In this document: one piece after another, positions 1 through 10,400 of the stretch
Layout of the letters: the number at the start of each line of letters is the position of its first letter
How positions within the stretch are numbered: position 1 is the first letter of the stretch
From: Polytrichum commune
Lineage: Eukaryota > Streptophyta > Polytrichopsida > Polytrichales > Polytrichaceae
Assembly (NCBI GenBank): GCA_950295325.1
Contig: OX485808.1
Span: forward strand, 33,689,180 to 33,753,179
Direction: 5' to 3'
DNA: 64,000 bases
Translations under genes and position numbers: made by a program
Notes under the pieces: generated by a model
Told to the model about the DNA's origin: nothing
What the model saw: the letters and a program-made list of their open reading frames with translations, nothing else
Database searches by the model: none

Positions 1-71
1 TATGATGTCAACCTATGACCGGTTGGACTTGAAAATAGTAGGATCTCAACCCATTGCGCCCATAAACCTCT

Positions 72-196
72 CCTCCCCCTCCATCAAGCTAAAATATGGT
101 AGAATTCTGTCAGTTGTACTTTCGTTGCCGAAGGTACAACTAACAGAATTCTGCACTTGCAGGATTCTGCCATAGCTTGGCTGGATGGAGGGGGGC
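72..196. repeat. Inverted-repeat (hairpin) element, copy 1
   Basis: Imperfect palindrome. The left arm contains CTCCATCAAGCT, ATGGTAGAATTCTG and CAGTTGTAC; the right arm returns GTACAACTAACAGAATTCTG and AGCTTGGCTGGATGGAG. It is the first of three related hairpins in this block. Confidence 0.6.
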
Positions 197-585
197 GGAT
201 TGGAATAAATAGCCGGTTGAAGTTTAGGGGGAGGGGGGTGATCAACCCCCCCACATCATTGAAACCTCGCATTTATGCACCTAGGAACCGGCGGTTAGCT
301 ACAGATGAACTGATTGAATTTGAGAAATAAAGCAAATCTGAGAAGCTTTGAGGTTGAAGTTTGACATTTGAGGTTGGAGACTTCAAGAGAATTGCCTATC
401 AATTAAGAGGAATATCTAACATGTACATAAATGAATAAAGCAAACCTTGAAGATGTCGGATCCAACCTTCAACTTTGAAACTTGTAACCTGTTGGATTTA
501 CAATCACTAGGATCTTGACCGACTATCCCCTAAACCTTCGAAGGCAATGGTTTGATCTATAATCCTCCCAAACTCTCATAATATG

Positions 586-715
586 CATACAAACATCAAC
601 ACTTAGACAAAATTCTAGAAGTGCAAAATATTGTCTGGTGTACTTTCGTCAACGAAAGTACACCAAACAAAGTTTTGCACTTGCAAAATTCTGTCTAAAT
701 GTTGTTGTTTGTATG
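586..715. repeat. Inverted-repeat (hairpin) element, copy 2
   Basis: Palindromic element that begins CATACAAACATCAACA and ends with the reverse, TGTTGTTGTTTGTATG. The inner arms GGTGTACTTTCGT and ACGAAAGTACACC pair perfectly around a short loop. It looks like a foldback MITE with ends CATACAAACA. Confidence 0.65.
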
Positions 716-1058
716 GGGGAGGGGGGTGATCAGCCCCCCCCCCCCACATCATTGAAACCTCACATTTATGAACCTAGGAACCATCGGTTAGCTACAGATG
801 AACTGATTGAATTTGAGAAATAAAACAAATCTGAGACGATTTGAGTTTGAAGTTTGACGTTTGAGGTTGGAGACTTCAAGAGAATTGCCTATCATTTTAG
901 AAAAATAATTAATATACACATGAAATGAATAAAGCGAACCTTGAAGATGTCAACGTGTAATTTGTTGGATTTAGGATCACTAGGATCTTGACCGCGGATT
1001 CCCAAGACCTTCAAGGGCATTGGTCTCATCTGTAATCCTCCTAAATTCTCAAAAAATG

Positions 1059-1128
1059 CATACAAACAGGAACATATAGACAAAATTTTGCACTTGTAGA
1101 ATTTTGTCTATATGTTGGTGTTTGTATG
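1059..1128. repeat. Inverted-repeat (hairpin) element, copy 3 (short)
   Basis: A 70-bp palindrome with the same CATACAAACA ends as copy 2. The arms read ATATAGACAAAATTTTGCAC and its near-complement. It lacks the central GTGTACTTTCGT part present in copy 2. Confidence 0.6.
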
Positions 1129-1259
1129 GGGGAATGTTCAACTCCTCAAACGGTCTGGACTCTTTGGCTATGGGAAAGTTTAGTGTGATAGCTCAACAAA
1201 TTCTTACCATCCAGCAAGCAAATAGTATAAAAGCAATAAAATTTGAGTTTGAATCACCC

Positions 1260-1475
1260 GTCCCCTTCCAAACCGATTGATTTTGAGAAATAACCAGTTG
1301 AAGTTGGAGTCTTCAGGAGAATTTCCAATCATTCTAGAGGAATATGTGAAATATACCTCAAATGAATAAGCAATACATAATGTCAACCAGTAGCCGGCTA
1401 GAATCACTGGGATCTTGAGTGACTATGCCCAAAATCTTCCTGGGCACTGGCATGATCGGGCACTAAACTCTTTAG
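1260..1475 (+). repeat. Family A element, diverged copy
   Basis: Contains the ordered family A landmarks: TTTTGAGAAATAACCAGTTG, TCTTCAGGAGAATTTCC, GGAATATGTGAAATATACC and the terminal TTCCTGGGCACTG. The left end is not recognisable and no duplication could be identified. Confidence 0.55.
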
Positions 1476-1796
1476 GGGTTTACTTTATTTCTCAAACCCT
1501 ACACCTGTAACCGGCTAGATTTGTGACCATTGGGTTTAGTGACAATATTTTCAATAGTCAACTCAAGAGTGATGTCACTAAATGGAATTTGATCAGAATC
1601 TCTAAGGATGAGCAATAAATCTCCAGCTAGCTTATGCTTTGTAGAGCAAAAGAAATGTGCAGTGGTCCTGAGAAGTTCATTAACATATAGATAAGAGGAT
1701 GAGAGAAACAAACATGGATTATGAAGGTTTTGTGCGCCTCTCCTTCATCCCCATGGTCCTCTTCCGCCCTTTCATTTGGATCATTTTCCTCGTCCC

Positions 1797-1890
1797 TTTC
1801 TTCTTCTTCTTCTTCTTCCTCCTCCTCCCTCAATTGGTTAGCTTCGTCATCGTCTTCATCTTCATCTTCTTACGCCTCGTCCTCTTTCAT
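1797..1890. repeat. TTC/TCC microsatellite-like tract
   Basis: A pyrimidine-rich tract of repeated TTC and TCC triplets. It creates Ser-runs, Phe-runs or Glu-runs in different frames. These ORFs are products of the tract. Confidence 0.7.
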
Positions 1891-1926
1891 ATGGCCTTCC
1901 TCCACTACCTCCAATGTCACCTCATG

Positions 1927-1979
1927 AAGCTAGCTGGAGATTTATTGCTAAGGATAAGCAATAAATCTCCAGCTAGCTT
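1927..1979. repeat. Perfect 23-bp inverted repeat (hairpin)
   Basis: Left arm 1927-1949 and right arm 1957-1979 are exact reverse complements around a 7-nt loop. The right arm plus about 12 following bases (ending ATGCTTTGTA) also occurs at about 1613-1648. One arm is therefore a duplicate of an upstream segment and the other is its inverted copy. Confidence 0.8.
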
Positions 1980-2387
1980 ATGCTTTGTATACCAAATGAA
2001 TCCATTACACCCACACCGCAAATCCATTCTCTTCATAAGGTTAGATTAGAGGTAGATGATGTGGTGGTCCTTAGTGATTCAGATGAAGATAGCATCCAAG
2101 TGTTGGACATTGCAGGGACTTCTTCTTATCCATTTCAATCTCCATGTTCTTTTACTTCTACATCTTCTGTACAATCCCTGCATGGCAATGATCCCTCTCC
2201 TCACAAGCCACTGAACTTTAGTATTCTTAAACAACATATACACTCCCAAAAACCTCATGTTCATCCTACGTCATCCATATCTAATGTTCATATACTGGAA
2301 GCCCTCAAAATCACCAAGTGTCGTAGTGTGAGCCCAAAATGGTGCCCACATGTGGTGATTAACTCTTCGAAACCAATTTTAGTTTGA
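1980..2387 (+). CDS. Hypothetical ORF with an acidic DSDED motif
   Basis: A 135-codon ORF starting ATGCTTTGTATACC directly after the 23-bp hairpin. I do not recognise a family. Near residue 30 it carries a run of hydrophobic residues followed by Ser-Asp-Ser-Asp-Glu-Asp, which looks like a SUMO-interaction motif. The rest is Ser/His/Pro-rich with no domain. The neighbourhood is repeats, so it may be a relic of a mobile-element protein or a chance ORF. No promoter or intron signals are evident. Confidence 0.2.
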   Translation: MLCIPNESITPTPQIHSLHKVRLEVDDVVVLSDSDEDSIQVLDIAGTSSYPFQSPCSFTSTSSVQSLHGNDPSPHKPLNFSILKQHIHSQKPHVHPTSSISNVHILEALKITKCRSVSPKWCPHVVINSSKPILV

Positions 2388-2392
2388 CTTTG

Positions 2393-3025
2393 AGGTGTTA
2401 TGATTATTCACCGAACATAAAAAGAGTGAAGTGTGGTGTGGATTTAAGTTTAGGCATTAGGTGGTGTTGCGTGATTATTTCAAGGTTGATTTCAATAAGA
2501 GGATGCCTTGATTAGGTGAGTAGGGGGTAAGGTGAGGCAAGGTGAGCTCCGCGGGTTAAATGCCCACTTTTGGATCCACTTTGTTAGTTTAGGAAGAAGG
2601 AAACTTGGTGGATGGGGATTAGTCCCTACTTTGGAGGAGAGGGTTAAAGGATTGTAATTGGAGGTGCTAATCCTCTCACCCTATCATCACCTCTCTCTCC
2701 CTCTCTCCCTCTTTGCTACTTAAGGTGTTTTTTCTCTCATTTGCCTCTCTCTCCATCAAGCGCTCTCAAGGGAGCAAGCTCTTAAGAGCTTGAGCCACGT
2801 GTGTGGGTTATTAGTTTTTAGTGAAGTTAATTAGTTAAGCTCAGACTCTCTTTCAAGTTCTCCCACGGGAGTGAGCTCTTATAGTTGAAAGCCACATGTG
2901 TGGATTAGTTAGCCCTTAGTGATGTTAGATAGCTAGTTAGTTAATTAGTTCAAATCACGAAATCAAGTAGTGAAGTATCTAATTAGAGGCTTAGGGTCAC
3001 CAAATTAGCGTGTAGTTTAAAAGGT
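2393..3025. other. Non-coding stretch with a ~110-bp direct duplication
   Basis: No gene seen. A CT-rich tract lies at about 2686-2757. A segment at about 2762-2850, with GGAGCAAGCTCTT and GAGCCACGTGTGTGG, is repeated in diverged form at about 2858-2950 as GGAGTGAGCTCTT and AAAGCCACATGTGTGG. The region could be a degenerate LTR or promoter, but nothing decides this. Confidence 0.5.
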
Positions 3026-3375
3026 CCAGCATACTAAGAGGCTTCCAGCATACTAAGGAGCTACTGTCCTCGGTCCAGCAGACCGAGGAGCTACTGGCCT
3101 CGGTCCAGCATACTAAGGGGCGACCAGCAGACCGAGGAGCTACTGGCCTGGGCCCAGCATACTAAGGGGCTACCAGCAGACCGAGGAGCTACTGGCCTCG
3201 GCCCAGCATACTAAGGGGCTACTAGCAGACCGAGGAGCTACTGGCCTCGGCCCAGCATACTAAGGGGCTACCAGCAGACCAAGGAGCTACTAGCCTCGGT
3301 CCTCGGTTCAGCATACTAAGGGGTTGCCAGCATACTAAGGAGCTACTGTCCTCGGACCAGCAGACTAAGAAGCAA
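3026..3375. repeat. 49-bp minisatellite with a hairpin in each unit
   Basis: The anchor CCAGCATACTAAGG recurs at 3105, 3154, 3203 and 3252, an exact 49-bp period. Less regular units flank it from 3026 and up to about 3375. Most units contain CCGAGGAGCTACTGGCCTCGG-like sequence, whose CCGAGG and CCTCGG ends can pair. There are roughly seven units in total. Confidence 0.85.
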
Positions 3376-3543
3376 GGGTAAACCAAGCCGAGCTGAGATG
3401 GGAAGACCTGATAATTAGTGGGAGACTAAGTTAGTGAAACCATCACCTAATGAGTGATGTGGGTGACTTTAGAATTAGGACTTAGGGAGATGGCTTACTT
3501 AGATCAGTCAATGTGTGAGTGGTGTGATTAGATAGCTAGGAGG

Positions 3544-3873
3544 GTGTGGGGTTTTTACAAGCAACTATATTTGAGGTTAACCATTGAGGGAGTGTTTTTC
3601 AACACTTACATCCTTGTTGGTAAAAAAAATCAATCACTTGGATTACTAATGGAGAAGGTGGAGGACTTCCGCGGTGGCGAAACAAAGGAGGTTAGGCCGA
3701 TGGAGAAAGTGGAAGACTCTAGTAATGGAATAGGGAAGGAGAGGATAATCAAGGGCCAAAGGGGAATATCTTTGAGCGCTTGTGTTGCCAAGGCCGCCGG
3801 TTGGACCCTTGAGAAAGTCAATTCGGCTACAAGTCAAGAGGCTACCATTAATAAACAAAGTGATCCAAAATGA
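3544..3873 (+). CDS. Hypothetical ORF just upstream of the Mutator-like relic
   Basis: A 109-codon ORF that I do not recognise. It contains a repeated Met-Glu-Lys-Val-Glu-Asp peptide (around residues 36 and 53) and is rich in Gly, Lys and Glu. It ends a few bases before the transposase relic in a different frame. It may be the N-terminal or linker part of the same element, or a chance reading frame. Confidence 0.2.
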   Translation: MWGFYKQLYLRLTIEGVFFNTYILVGKKNQSLGLLMEKVEDFRGGETKEVRPMEKVEDSSNGIGKERIIKGQRGISLSACVAKAAGWTLEKVNSATSQEATINKQSDPK

Positions 3874-3878
3874 CATGA

Positions 3879-6800
3879 ATGCTTAATGATGTGAAGAGAC
3901 CAATTTTCACGTTACATACACTACATGTAATTCTCAAGACCATCACCCGGACTAGGACACTTAAGGATGGTGGAATTGGCCTCACACGTAGAAGATCCAA
4001 ATCTGATCTCACAAATATTAACTTCGATAACATTGTTATAGAGGATGTGAAGTATTTTCCGTCTTCTTTCAATGGGGATGTCCTTTTCATTTTGCCACCG
4101 ATCAAGAGTAGAATTCCAGATGCCTACGGCAAGGGAATGGATGGATGGACAAGATTTATGATGGGCATGTCTGGTGTAGAACCAACACAACAAACATTCA
4201 GAATGAATTTGGTTCGACTTTCTGGAGGTCTTCATGTGTTGGTCATCTCCAATGCCCTAATGACTCGTGTGAGTATCCTTCACGAAATGGAGGAGTTCGC
4301 AACTCTACCGAATGGATCGGTATTACATCCACTCTTTTCATGGTCAGTATAGTTCCACCAGAGAAATCTAAGGTTCAATGCAAGGTTTGCCATGCCGCTC
4401 CCATATGTCTTGATGTTTGCTATGCAAAAATTATATATGTCCATTCACAATCGTCAAACATGTCCCGTGTTTGTATCCACTTGGGTGTTCACAACCACTC
4501 TGTGTCTATTGGAGTGTGTCATGAATCATTAGACATAGCTTACCAGTGTGTGGCAAATGAGGTGGCTAAAACTCCAACTGCAAAAAACTCAGCTATTGTT
4601 ATGGCTGCCAGTAAACAAATTTTGGCAGATTACATACTCAAATCTCTTTTCCGAGGAGAAAAGAACCATCTTCATGGAGCATCCTTGGAGGTGGTAATGG
4701 ATAAGTTCTTCACTTTGGCTTCCCCTTACTGTAGGAACTTCGTGGCATGCTCAAAACGTTTTATTCGTAGTGGAATGGGGTCCTTGGATAGCATCAAGGC
4801 ATTGAAAAACCACTCTGGGTTCAAATATGTGCATGATAGTCGGTTTCCAGGGCAGTCCAGAGATAAGGTCTTTATGCTCAAGATGTCGGTGGATCTTGCT
4901 GGAAGCGGAGTCAATTTGGTGAAGCGCATGCAATATGGAGGAGACATGGAAAATTCTTGGATCATGTTTGACCATGTGAAGCATTACAAGATTGGACTAC
5001 AATGGCGTATCACGTTTATGACATCAAACATTGCAAGGTTCTCACAATAGCATGTTGTGATATGCAATCCGAGGATGCTCGGGCCCAGACTATTTTTTAG
5101 GAAAATCTAAATGTTGTCATGTTGGAGAATGGTGTCCCTAATGTCAATTTCAAAGGGTTCATGGCGGACAATGCCCAAACAAATTGAATTGTTGTGCGGA
5201 AGATTTACGGTGATGGTGACACATTCATTCCTCTCGAGGGTCGCAAGCGTACATATCTTTTCCATTGGTCTGCCAATTTGGATAAAATAACACAAAAACA
5301 CATCCGCCCTTCATTACAGCATGAATACAAACAACTTTGTAAAGACTACAAGGACACCAAGAGTTTGGCGGACACCGACATCAAATACCATGTGATACGG
5401 GCCTGGTGGTTGTCATCAAGGGCAACCACCGAGGAGGGCATGTACAACTTGTCGGAATGGTTGGGATTTTGGCATTATCAATATAGACAATGGAGAGGTC
5501 ATATGCTCATTGTAAGTTTCTTCCAATACACAAATGTCCCTCCTCTACTGTTGATGAAATTGTTGTGTTATTTCATTTGTTAACTATAAATATTTTCAAT
5601 ATGTATTACAGGATTTGACTTTGGATCAACGAGCTGAGATGCCAACTTGCAACCTAGCGGAAACAGTACATAACAAGTGGCTGCAACAATCTAGGAACAA
5701 AATGTCATGTTTGTACGAGGCAACCGTGGATGACATGATCCGCGCATTTATGCAGATCGAAAATTATCGTTCTTGGCTTAAAGGAGGCTCTTCAAGGAAA
5801 AGGCCAGATCAAGCATCATTGAAGCTCAAAGCTGTAGTGCATACCGGCGATCCCAAATTCCTTGCAGAGGCAATGAGGTCATACCCTGGGTCAAAGGGTC
5901 TTAATACAAGGGATTGTACATTGGAGGGCTCTAAGTTATTTGGATCAACCAAGAAGAAACTAGATTTACCGCCCGGATCTGAGTAGAATTCTCATCGTCC
6001 CGACAAAGTGAAATACTCCATCCCTCACCCTAATACAAGGTCAACGAGGGCACGCATAGAGGAATCCTTCAAGTATGATGAGAATGTGGTGTCTCACACC
6101 ACCAATGTGTTGGAGTCAGATTGTCCGGAATCTGAGTGGTATATTTCACGATTGCCTTATCCGTCCAAAAAAGAGTGTCAAGCTTTGCAGGCAAATACTG
6201 GACATCCATGTAGGGCTAAAGTCGGGAAAAATACACATGGCATGCCTACGCCAACTTACACATGCATGAAGAAGGAGTTTCGTTCCAACAACCACGTTCT
6301 TTCAAATTTTTGGTTTTGTGCATATTACATTAATCAATGTGTGAAGGGAAGCAAGAAAAAATGAGTGTTTGATTGGCCAAATCTCCCTAAGGTGTGGCCG
6401 GTGAAGGTTGGTACAAACCTTACACGGGAGGAGGTGTTTGTATTGGAAGATGCAAGGTTTCAACTGCAACAGAAAGATGCAATGTCACCGATTGAGAACA
6501 ATGACAAACCTTCCCATCCCTCGCTCACATTTCCGTATTCCTTCAAACCCAAATGCGCACCCAAACACACGGCTTTCCAAGGCAGTTTGACGGAATATGG
6601 CAGCACCATTAATAGAGCACATGAATAAATGGGAGAGCGCATTACACATGGAAGGATATTATGTGGTTGGTGTGACTCCCATTCCATACCCTGGATACGG
6701 ATGCATCATATCCATAGTTTCCAAAGAGGAGAAGACATACCTTGTCTCCATTGCAGATATTCCGCAATGCACTTGCCCAAACTTTGCGAAAATGTTGTCT

Positions 6801-6962
6801 TTGGCAGTGGGAAAGAGGGGTCAGTGGGTTTCATGGAAGCATTTGTATTACGTGTTCAGGTATTTGTGCAAGGTTGACTACGCCACTGACAAATTCATTC
6901 ATGCACCAACATTTAGCTATAATGAGGTGATGCGTCTTCTTGAGCTCGCAGGTGTTGCATAA
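3879..6962 (+). pseudogene. Mutator-like (MULE) transposase pseudogene with SWIM-type tail
   Basis: Reading frames follow one another in the order expected for a plant MULE transposase. 3879-4140 is in frame 3. 4145-4985 is in frame 2 and includes the Cys-rich region and the VHNHS-like stretch. About 5000-5511 is frame 1, holding the catalytic-core piece around residues GFMADNAQTN. 5612-6590 is frame 2, and 6597-6962 is frame 3 with the SWIM-like CTCPNF ... KHLYYVF segment. An apparent intron with GT-AG ends lies at 5512-5611 in phase 0. Damage: a frameshift in an ATGG repeat near 4140; frameshifts near 4990 and 6595; and in-frame stops near 5097, 5185, 5984 and 6362. The third zinc-binding Cys of the SWIM motif (expected C-K-H) is Trp (S-W-K-H). 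The family role is cut-and-paste transposition; this copy cannot be active. Confidence 0.8.
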
Positions 6963-7311
6963 AAGGCGTAGTGGCATAGGGGTGAAGGGCATGGACGCAA
7001 TTATTCGTCATTTTTGCATATATAGAAATATATGTATATATCCATATGAAATGTACGTAGTGCAAACTGTAGATCCACCTACATAGTTGTTTGCCACAAT
7101 AAAGTTCTAGACATTTCAATAAAGTGCCTATCGCCGTGGATCGGAAAACTTCCTGAAATCCATGGTAATAGGGCCAAGTTAAATATTTTGTTTGCCCAAA
7201 ATGTTATTTTCATAATATATAATCAAACTATATTGGAATAGTTTCTTTTATAATCCTATTATTGGTCATTTTATTGCTCACTGCTCACATGTTACCGCTC
7301 ACTACTCACCG
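6963..7311. other. AT-rich spacer with short CCGCTCAC repeats
   Basis: No gene seen. 7276-7326 contains several CTCACTGCTCAC/CCGCTCAC direct repeats, placed exactly where the copia element is cut off. They may mark the deletion or insertion junction. Confidence 0.5.
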
Positions 7312-7457
7312 CTCACCGCTCACATGCTAGCTTCCCTCGGGGTATCAGTGTCCCCTGCAGACGGATGACTCAAGGAAACATTAGGGTCGCAGGGAGTGGT
7401 CACTGTGTTCGCATCCTGAAAACCATATTTGGTAAGAATGGTCTCTGTAAATCGCTG

Positions 7458-10400
7458 CTAATCAATGAAAATCCGCCGAGCAGCAACATCCCTGGTAATG
7501 TGAATCCCCACATAAACGTCCGCATCACCAACAGTGACTTCGAATGCAGTCTTAAGATGAGCAATCATCTTGGTCAAAAGATCTTTATCTTTACACATTG
7601 CCAAGCCATCATCCACCCATAGAGCAAGGACAAGACGAGGTGTTGTGGTGGAGACAAAGACACAAGGGTCCGCAGTACTCTGAAGAAGATCATATGCTTT
7701 CAGAAAAGCAGAAAAAGTAGAATTCCAGCTGCGAGCAGACTGCTTCAACCCATAAAGACCTTTAAGAATTCGACACACCTTGCCCCGACTTTCAGGATAA
7801 TGTTTGTGAAACCACTCTTCAAAGCCAAAAGGCAAATCCATGAAAATGATTTCACGAATAGTGGAATTGAGGTAAGCAGTTTTAATATCAAACTGCACAA
7901 GGATCAATCCGTCAGCACCCGCAATTGACAGAAGAATTCTGATGCTCTCAGCTCGGGCAGTGGGAGCAAAAGTCTCTGTATAATCAATCCCAGGAGATTG
8001 AGTAAACCCTTTGGCCACTAATCGAGCTTTGAAACGCTCAATGGTGCCGTCTGATTTGACTTTTATACGAAAAACCCACTTGTTCTTGACAGTAGTACGC
8101 CCTGGTGGCAAAGTCTCTAGTGACCATGTTTCATTCTTAAGCAGTGAATTAATTTCCTCCAACATAGCTTTCTCCCACTCTGCTTTATATAATTCTGACT
8201 TCAAAGCTTGACTGAACGTTTGAGGTTCAGATGGTAGCACAGACACACGTTGGGGTGATTTTGCTTTAGCTGCAGCCACAAATGACTGTGAAGCAACAGC
8301 AGGATGAGAATCAGCTGTATTATCCAAGTAAAACTCAGAAAGAGGTCGTGTTCGAATAGTAGGATTGAGAAGGTCAGGTGATTCAGAGGGAGTCATAGCC
8401 ACTGATGATGACCTAAGAGGAGACTCAGAAGCTCCCGGAGAAAAATCAGAATCAGGACAAGACGACGGATTGAGACTACTATTAGAAGACCTCGGAGAAG
8501 CATTACTTGAGAATGACAGAGAGCGATTAAGCAACGGAGACACTCCCACTGATTCCCTGACAGATAACGAGTTAGACTCAACCTCATCAGGAACATTTGA
8601 AGCGCCGGCTCCCACTGAGACAGGTTCACTGTGAACACTTTGAGATGATTCAGGGAACACAGGAGTCAGTGAGTCATGAGATTCATCAGGAAAAAGGAGA
8701 GAATAGTCAGGAGGAGAAGTGGTCCTGATAATAGAAGACGAAAAATTAGGAGATGTGTCCTCATCGAAAATCACATCACGAGAATGCAGAATTCTCCGTT
8801 TAGCCATCGACCATAATCGATAAGCCTTTGAAGTCGGACAGTAACCAAGGAATAAACATTCCTGAGCCTTGCTATCAAGCTTTGCTCTAACTTCCTTTGG
8901 GACATGAGCATAACAGACACTGCCGAACTCTTTGAAATGACTAACATCTGGCTTGTAGCCATACCACTTAGTGAATGGGGTTTCACCATTAAGAGTCCGA
9001 CTAGCAACTCTGTTAAGGACATAGACTGCTGTATTAACAGCTTCACCCCAGAATTCAAGTGGAAGAGATTTTTGATAAAGCATGCTCCTGACACTCTCAA
9101 CTACTGTACGATTATCTCTTTCGACCACAGAATTTTGCTCTGGAGAGTAAAGAGCTATGAGTTCATGACGAATGCCCTTTTGCTTGATGAAATCCTGAAA
9201 ATCTCGGGAGAGAAATTCTTTCGCGTTGTCTGTGCGAAGTTTGACCATAGATCGACCAGTTTCTTTCTTGGAGAGTTTATAGAGACTCTTGAAAACAGAC
9301 AGAATACCTTTTTGATCTGGCAGGAGAAAGACAAAACGAAAGCTACTATGATCGTCTTTAAAAGTCATGAAGTAGGAATGACCGCCAAGGGAAGGAACCT
9401 GAAGCGGACCAACCAGATCAGTGTGGAAGAAAAGACCTGGAAGAGGAACACGCTTTCGCTCGGGATTGACAGGGAAGGGACGGCGATGTATTTTGCCATG
9501 AACACAACCAGTACAGACAAGAGGATTTGCCTTACTGAAAGAAGGAAGACCAAGAACAGTTTCCCGGCTACTCATATCTCTGATCGTCCGGAAACTAGCA
9601 TGACCAAGGCGAGTGTGCCACCGGTGAAGACTTAAGGTAGATCGAGATGAATGTCCCGGAGAAGCCACAGAAGCAAGATTAGCTTCGCTGGAAGGAGTGA
9701 CAGAAATGATATCAAGCTTCCAGAGACCATCAGCTTGAGATCCAATCATGAGGAGTCGGCCAGCACCATCGTGAGTTATCATTTTGCACTCATTTCGAAC
9801 ATGAATGATGGCAACGTGTTTCTCTGTGAGTCGGCTGATGGAAATCAGGTTCCGCCGAAGATGAGGCACATACAAGACATTCTGAAGTTTGAATGGCCTG
9901 ATTACTCCATTGATAGTAGCATGCACTGTGATATCACCAACGCCTCGTACATACAGAAGATGATCATCAGCAATAGAAACACTCCAACATTTGTCTTGAA
10001 CCGGATGAAAATTTGTGAACCACTGCCTTTTGTCGGACATGTGCTCAGTAGCACCGGAATCAGCAATCCAGGAAAAATCGATTTCTCGTGAAGAATCAAG
10101 CTTACTGGACTGTGCACAATAGGCTTCACTGGAAACGTATTCAGAGGAGTCTGAATGTGTAGATACGGCACTTGCAGTGACGTGAGCGTGACTACGCTTC
10201 CCCTTAGAGGAGATTTTGCGAAGAGAACGAAAATCCCCCTTATGCGCCTTGTGACGCTTCGGTGATTCAACAGATGTAGAAGAATCACTGTCCTGCGGAC
10301 ACTCTTTACCAAAATGGCCTCGCCTGCCACACTTATAACAACGAGATCTACGCTTCTGTCTGGCTAACCGTTCTGCGCGCTCATGTTTTTTTTCGACAGT

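Larger units (their letters stand above)
1..1135. repeat. Tandem block of diverged family A-like repeats with hairpins
   Basis: Two clear direct copies of a ~400-bp unit lie at about 225-600 and 715-1075. Both start with a run of G, then GTGATCA, a run of C, then ACATCATTGAAACCTC, and run through the same GAACTGATTGAATTTGAG stretch. A third partial copy precedes them at the left edge. The units share wording with the family A elements described further on, for example the GGTTGGACTTG and AGGATCTTGACCG stretches. Each unit ends in a small inverted repeat. No gene is visible here. Confidence 0.7.

Noticed and set aside
1721..1927. Ser-rich, Phe-rich and Glu-rich ORFs over the TTC/TCC tract
   Set aside because: They are the same simple repeat read in different frames and strands; no other coding evidence.
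3026..3375. Regularly spaced repeats suggesting a CRISPR array
   Set aside because: Contiguous 49-bp minisatellite without unique spacers, in a plant-type genome.
8904..10091. Long plus-strand ORFs (243 and 146 codons)
   Set aside because: Antisense to the copia gag-pol ORF, which has full domain support.
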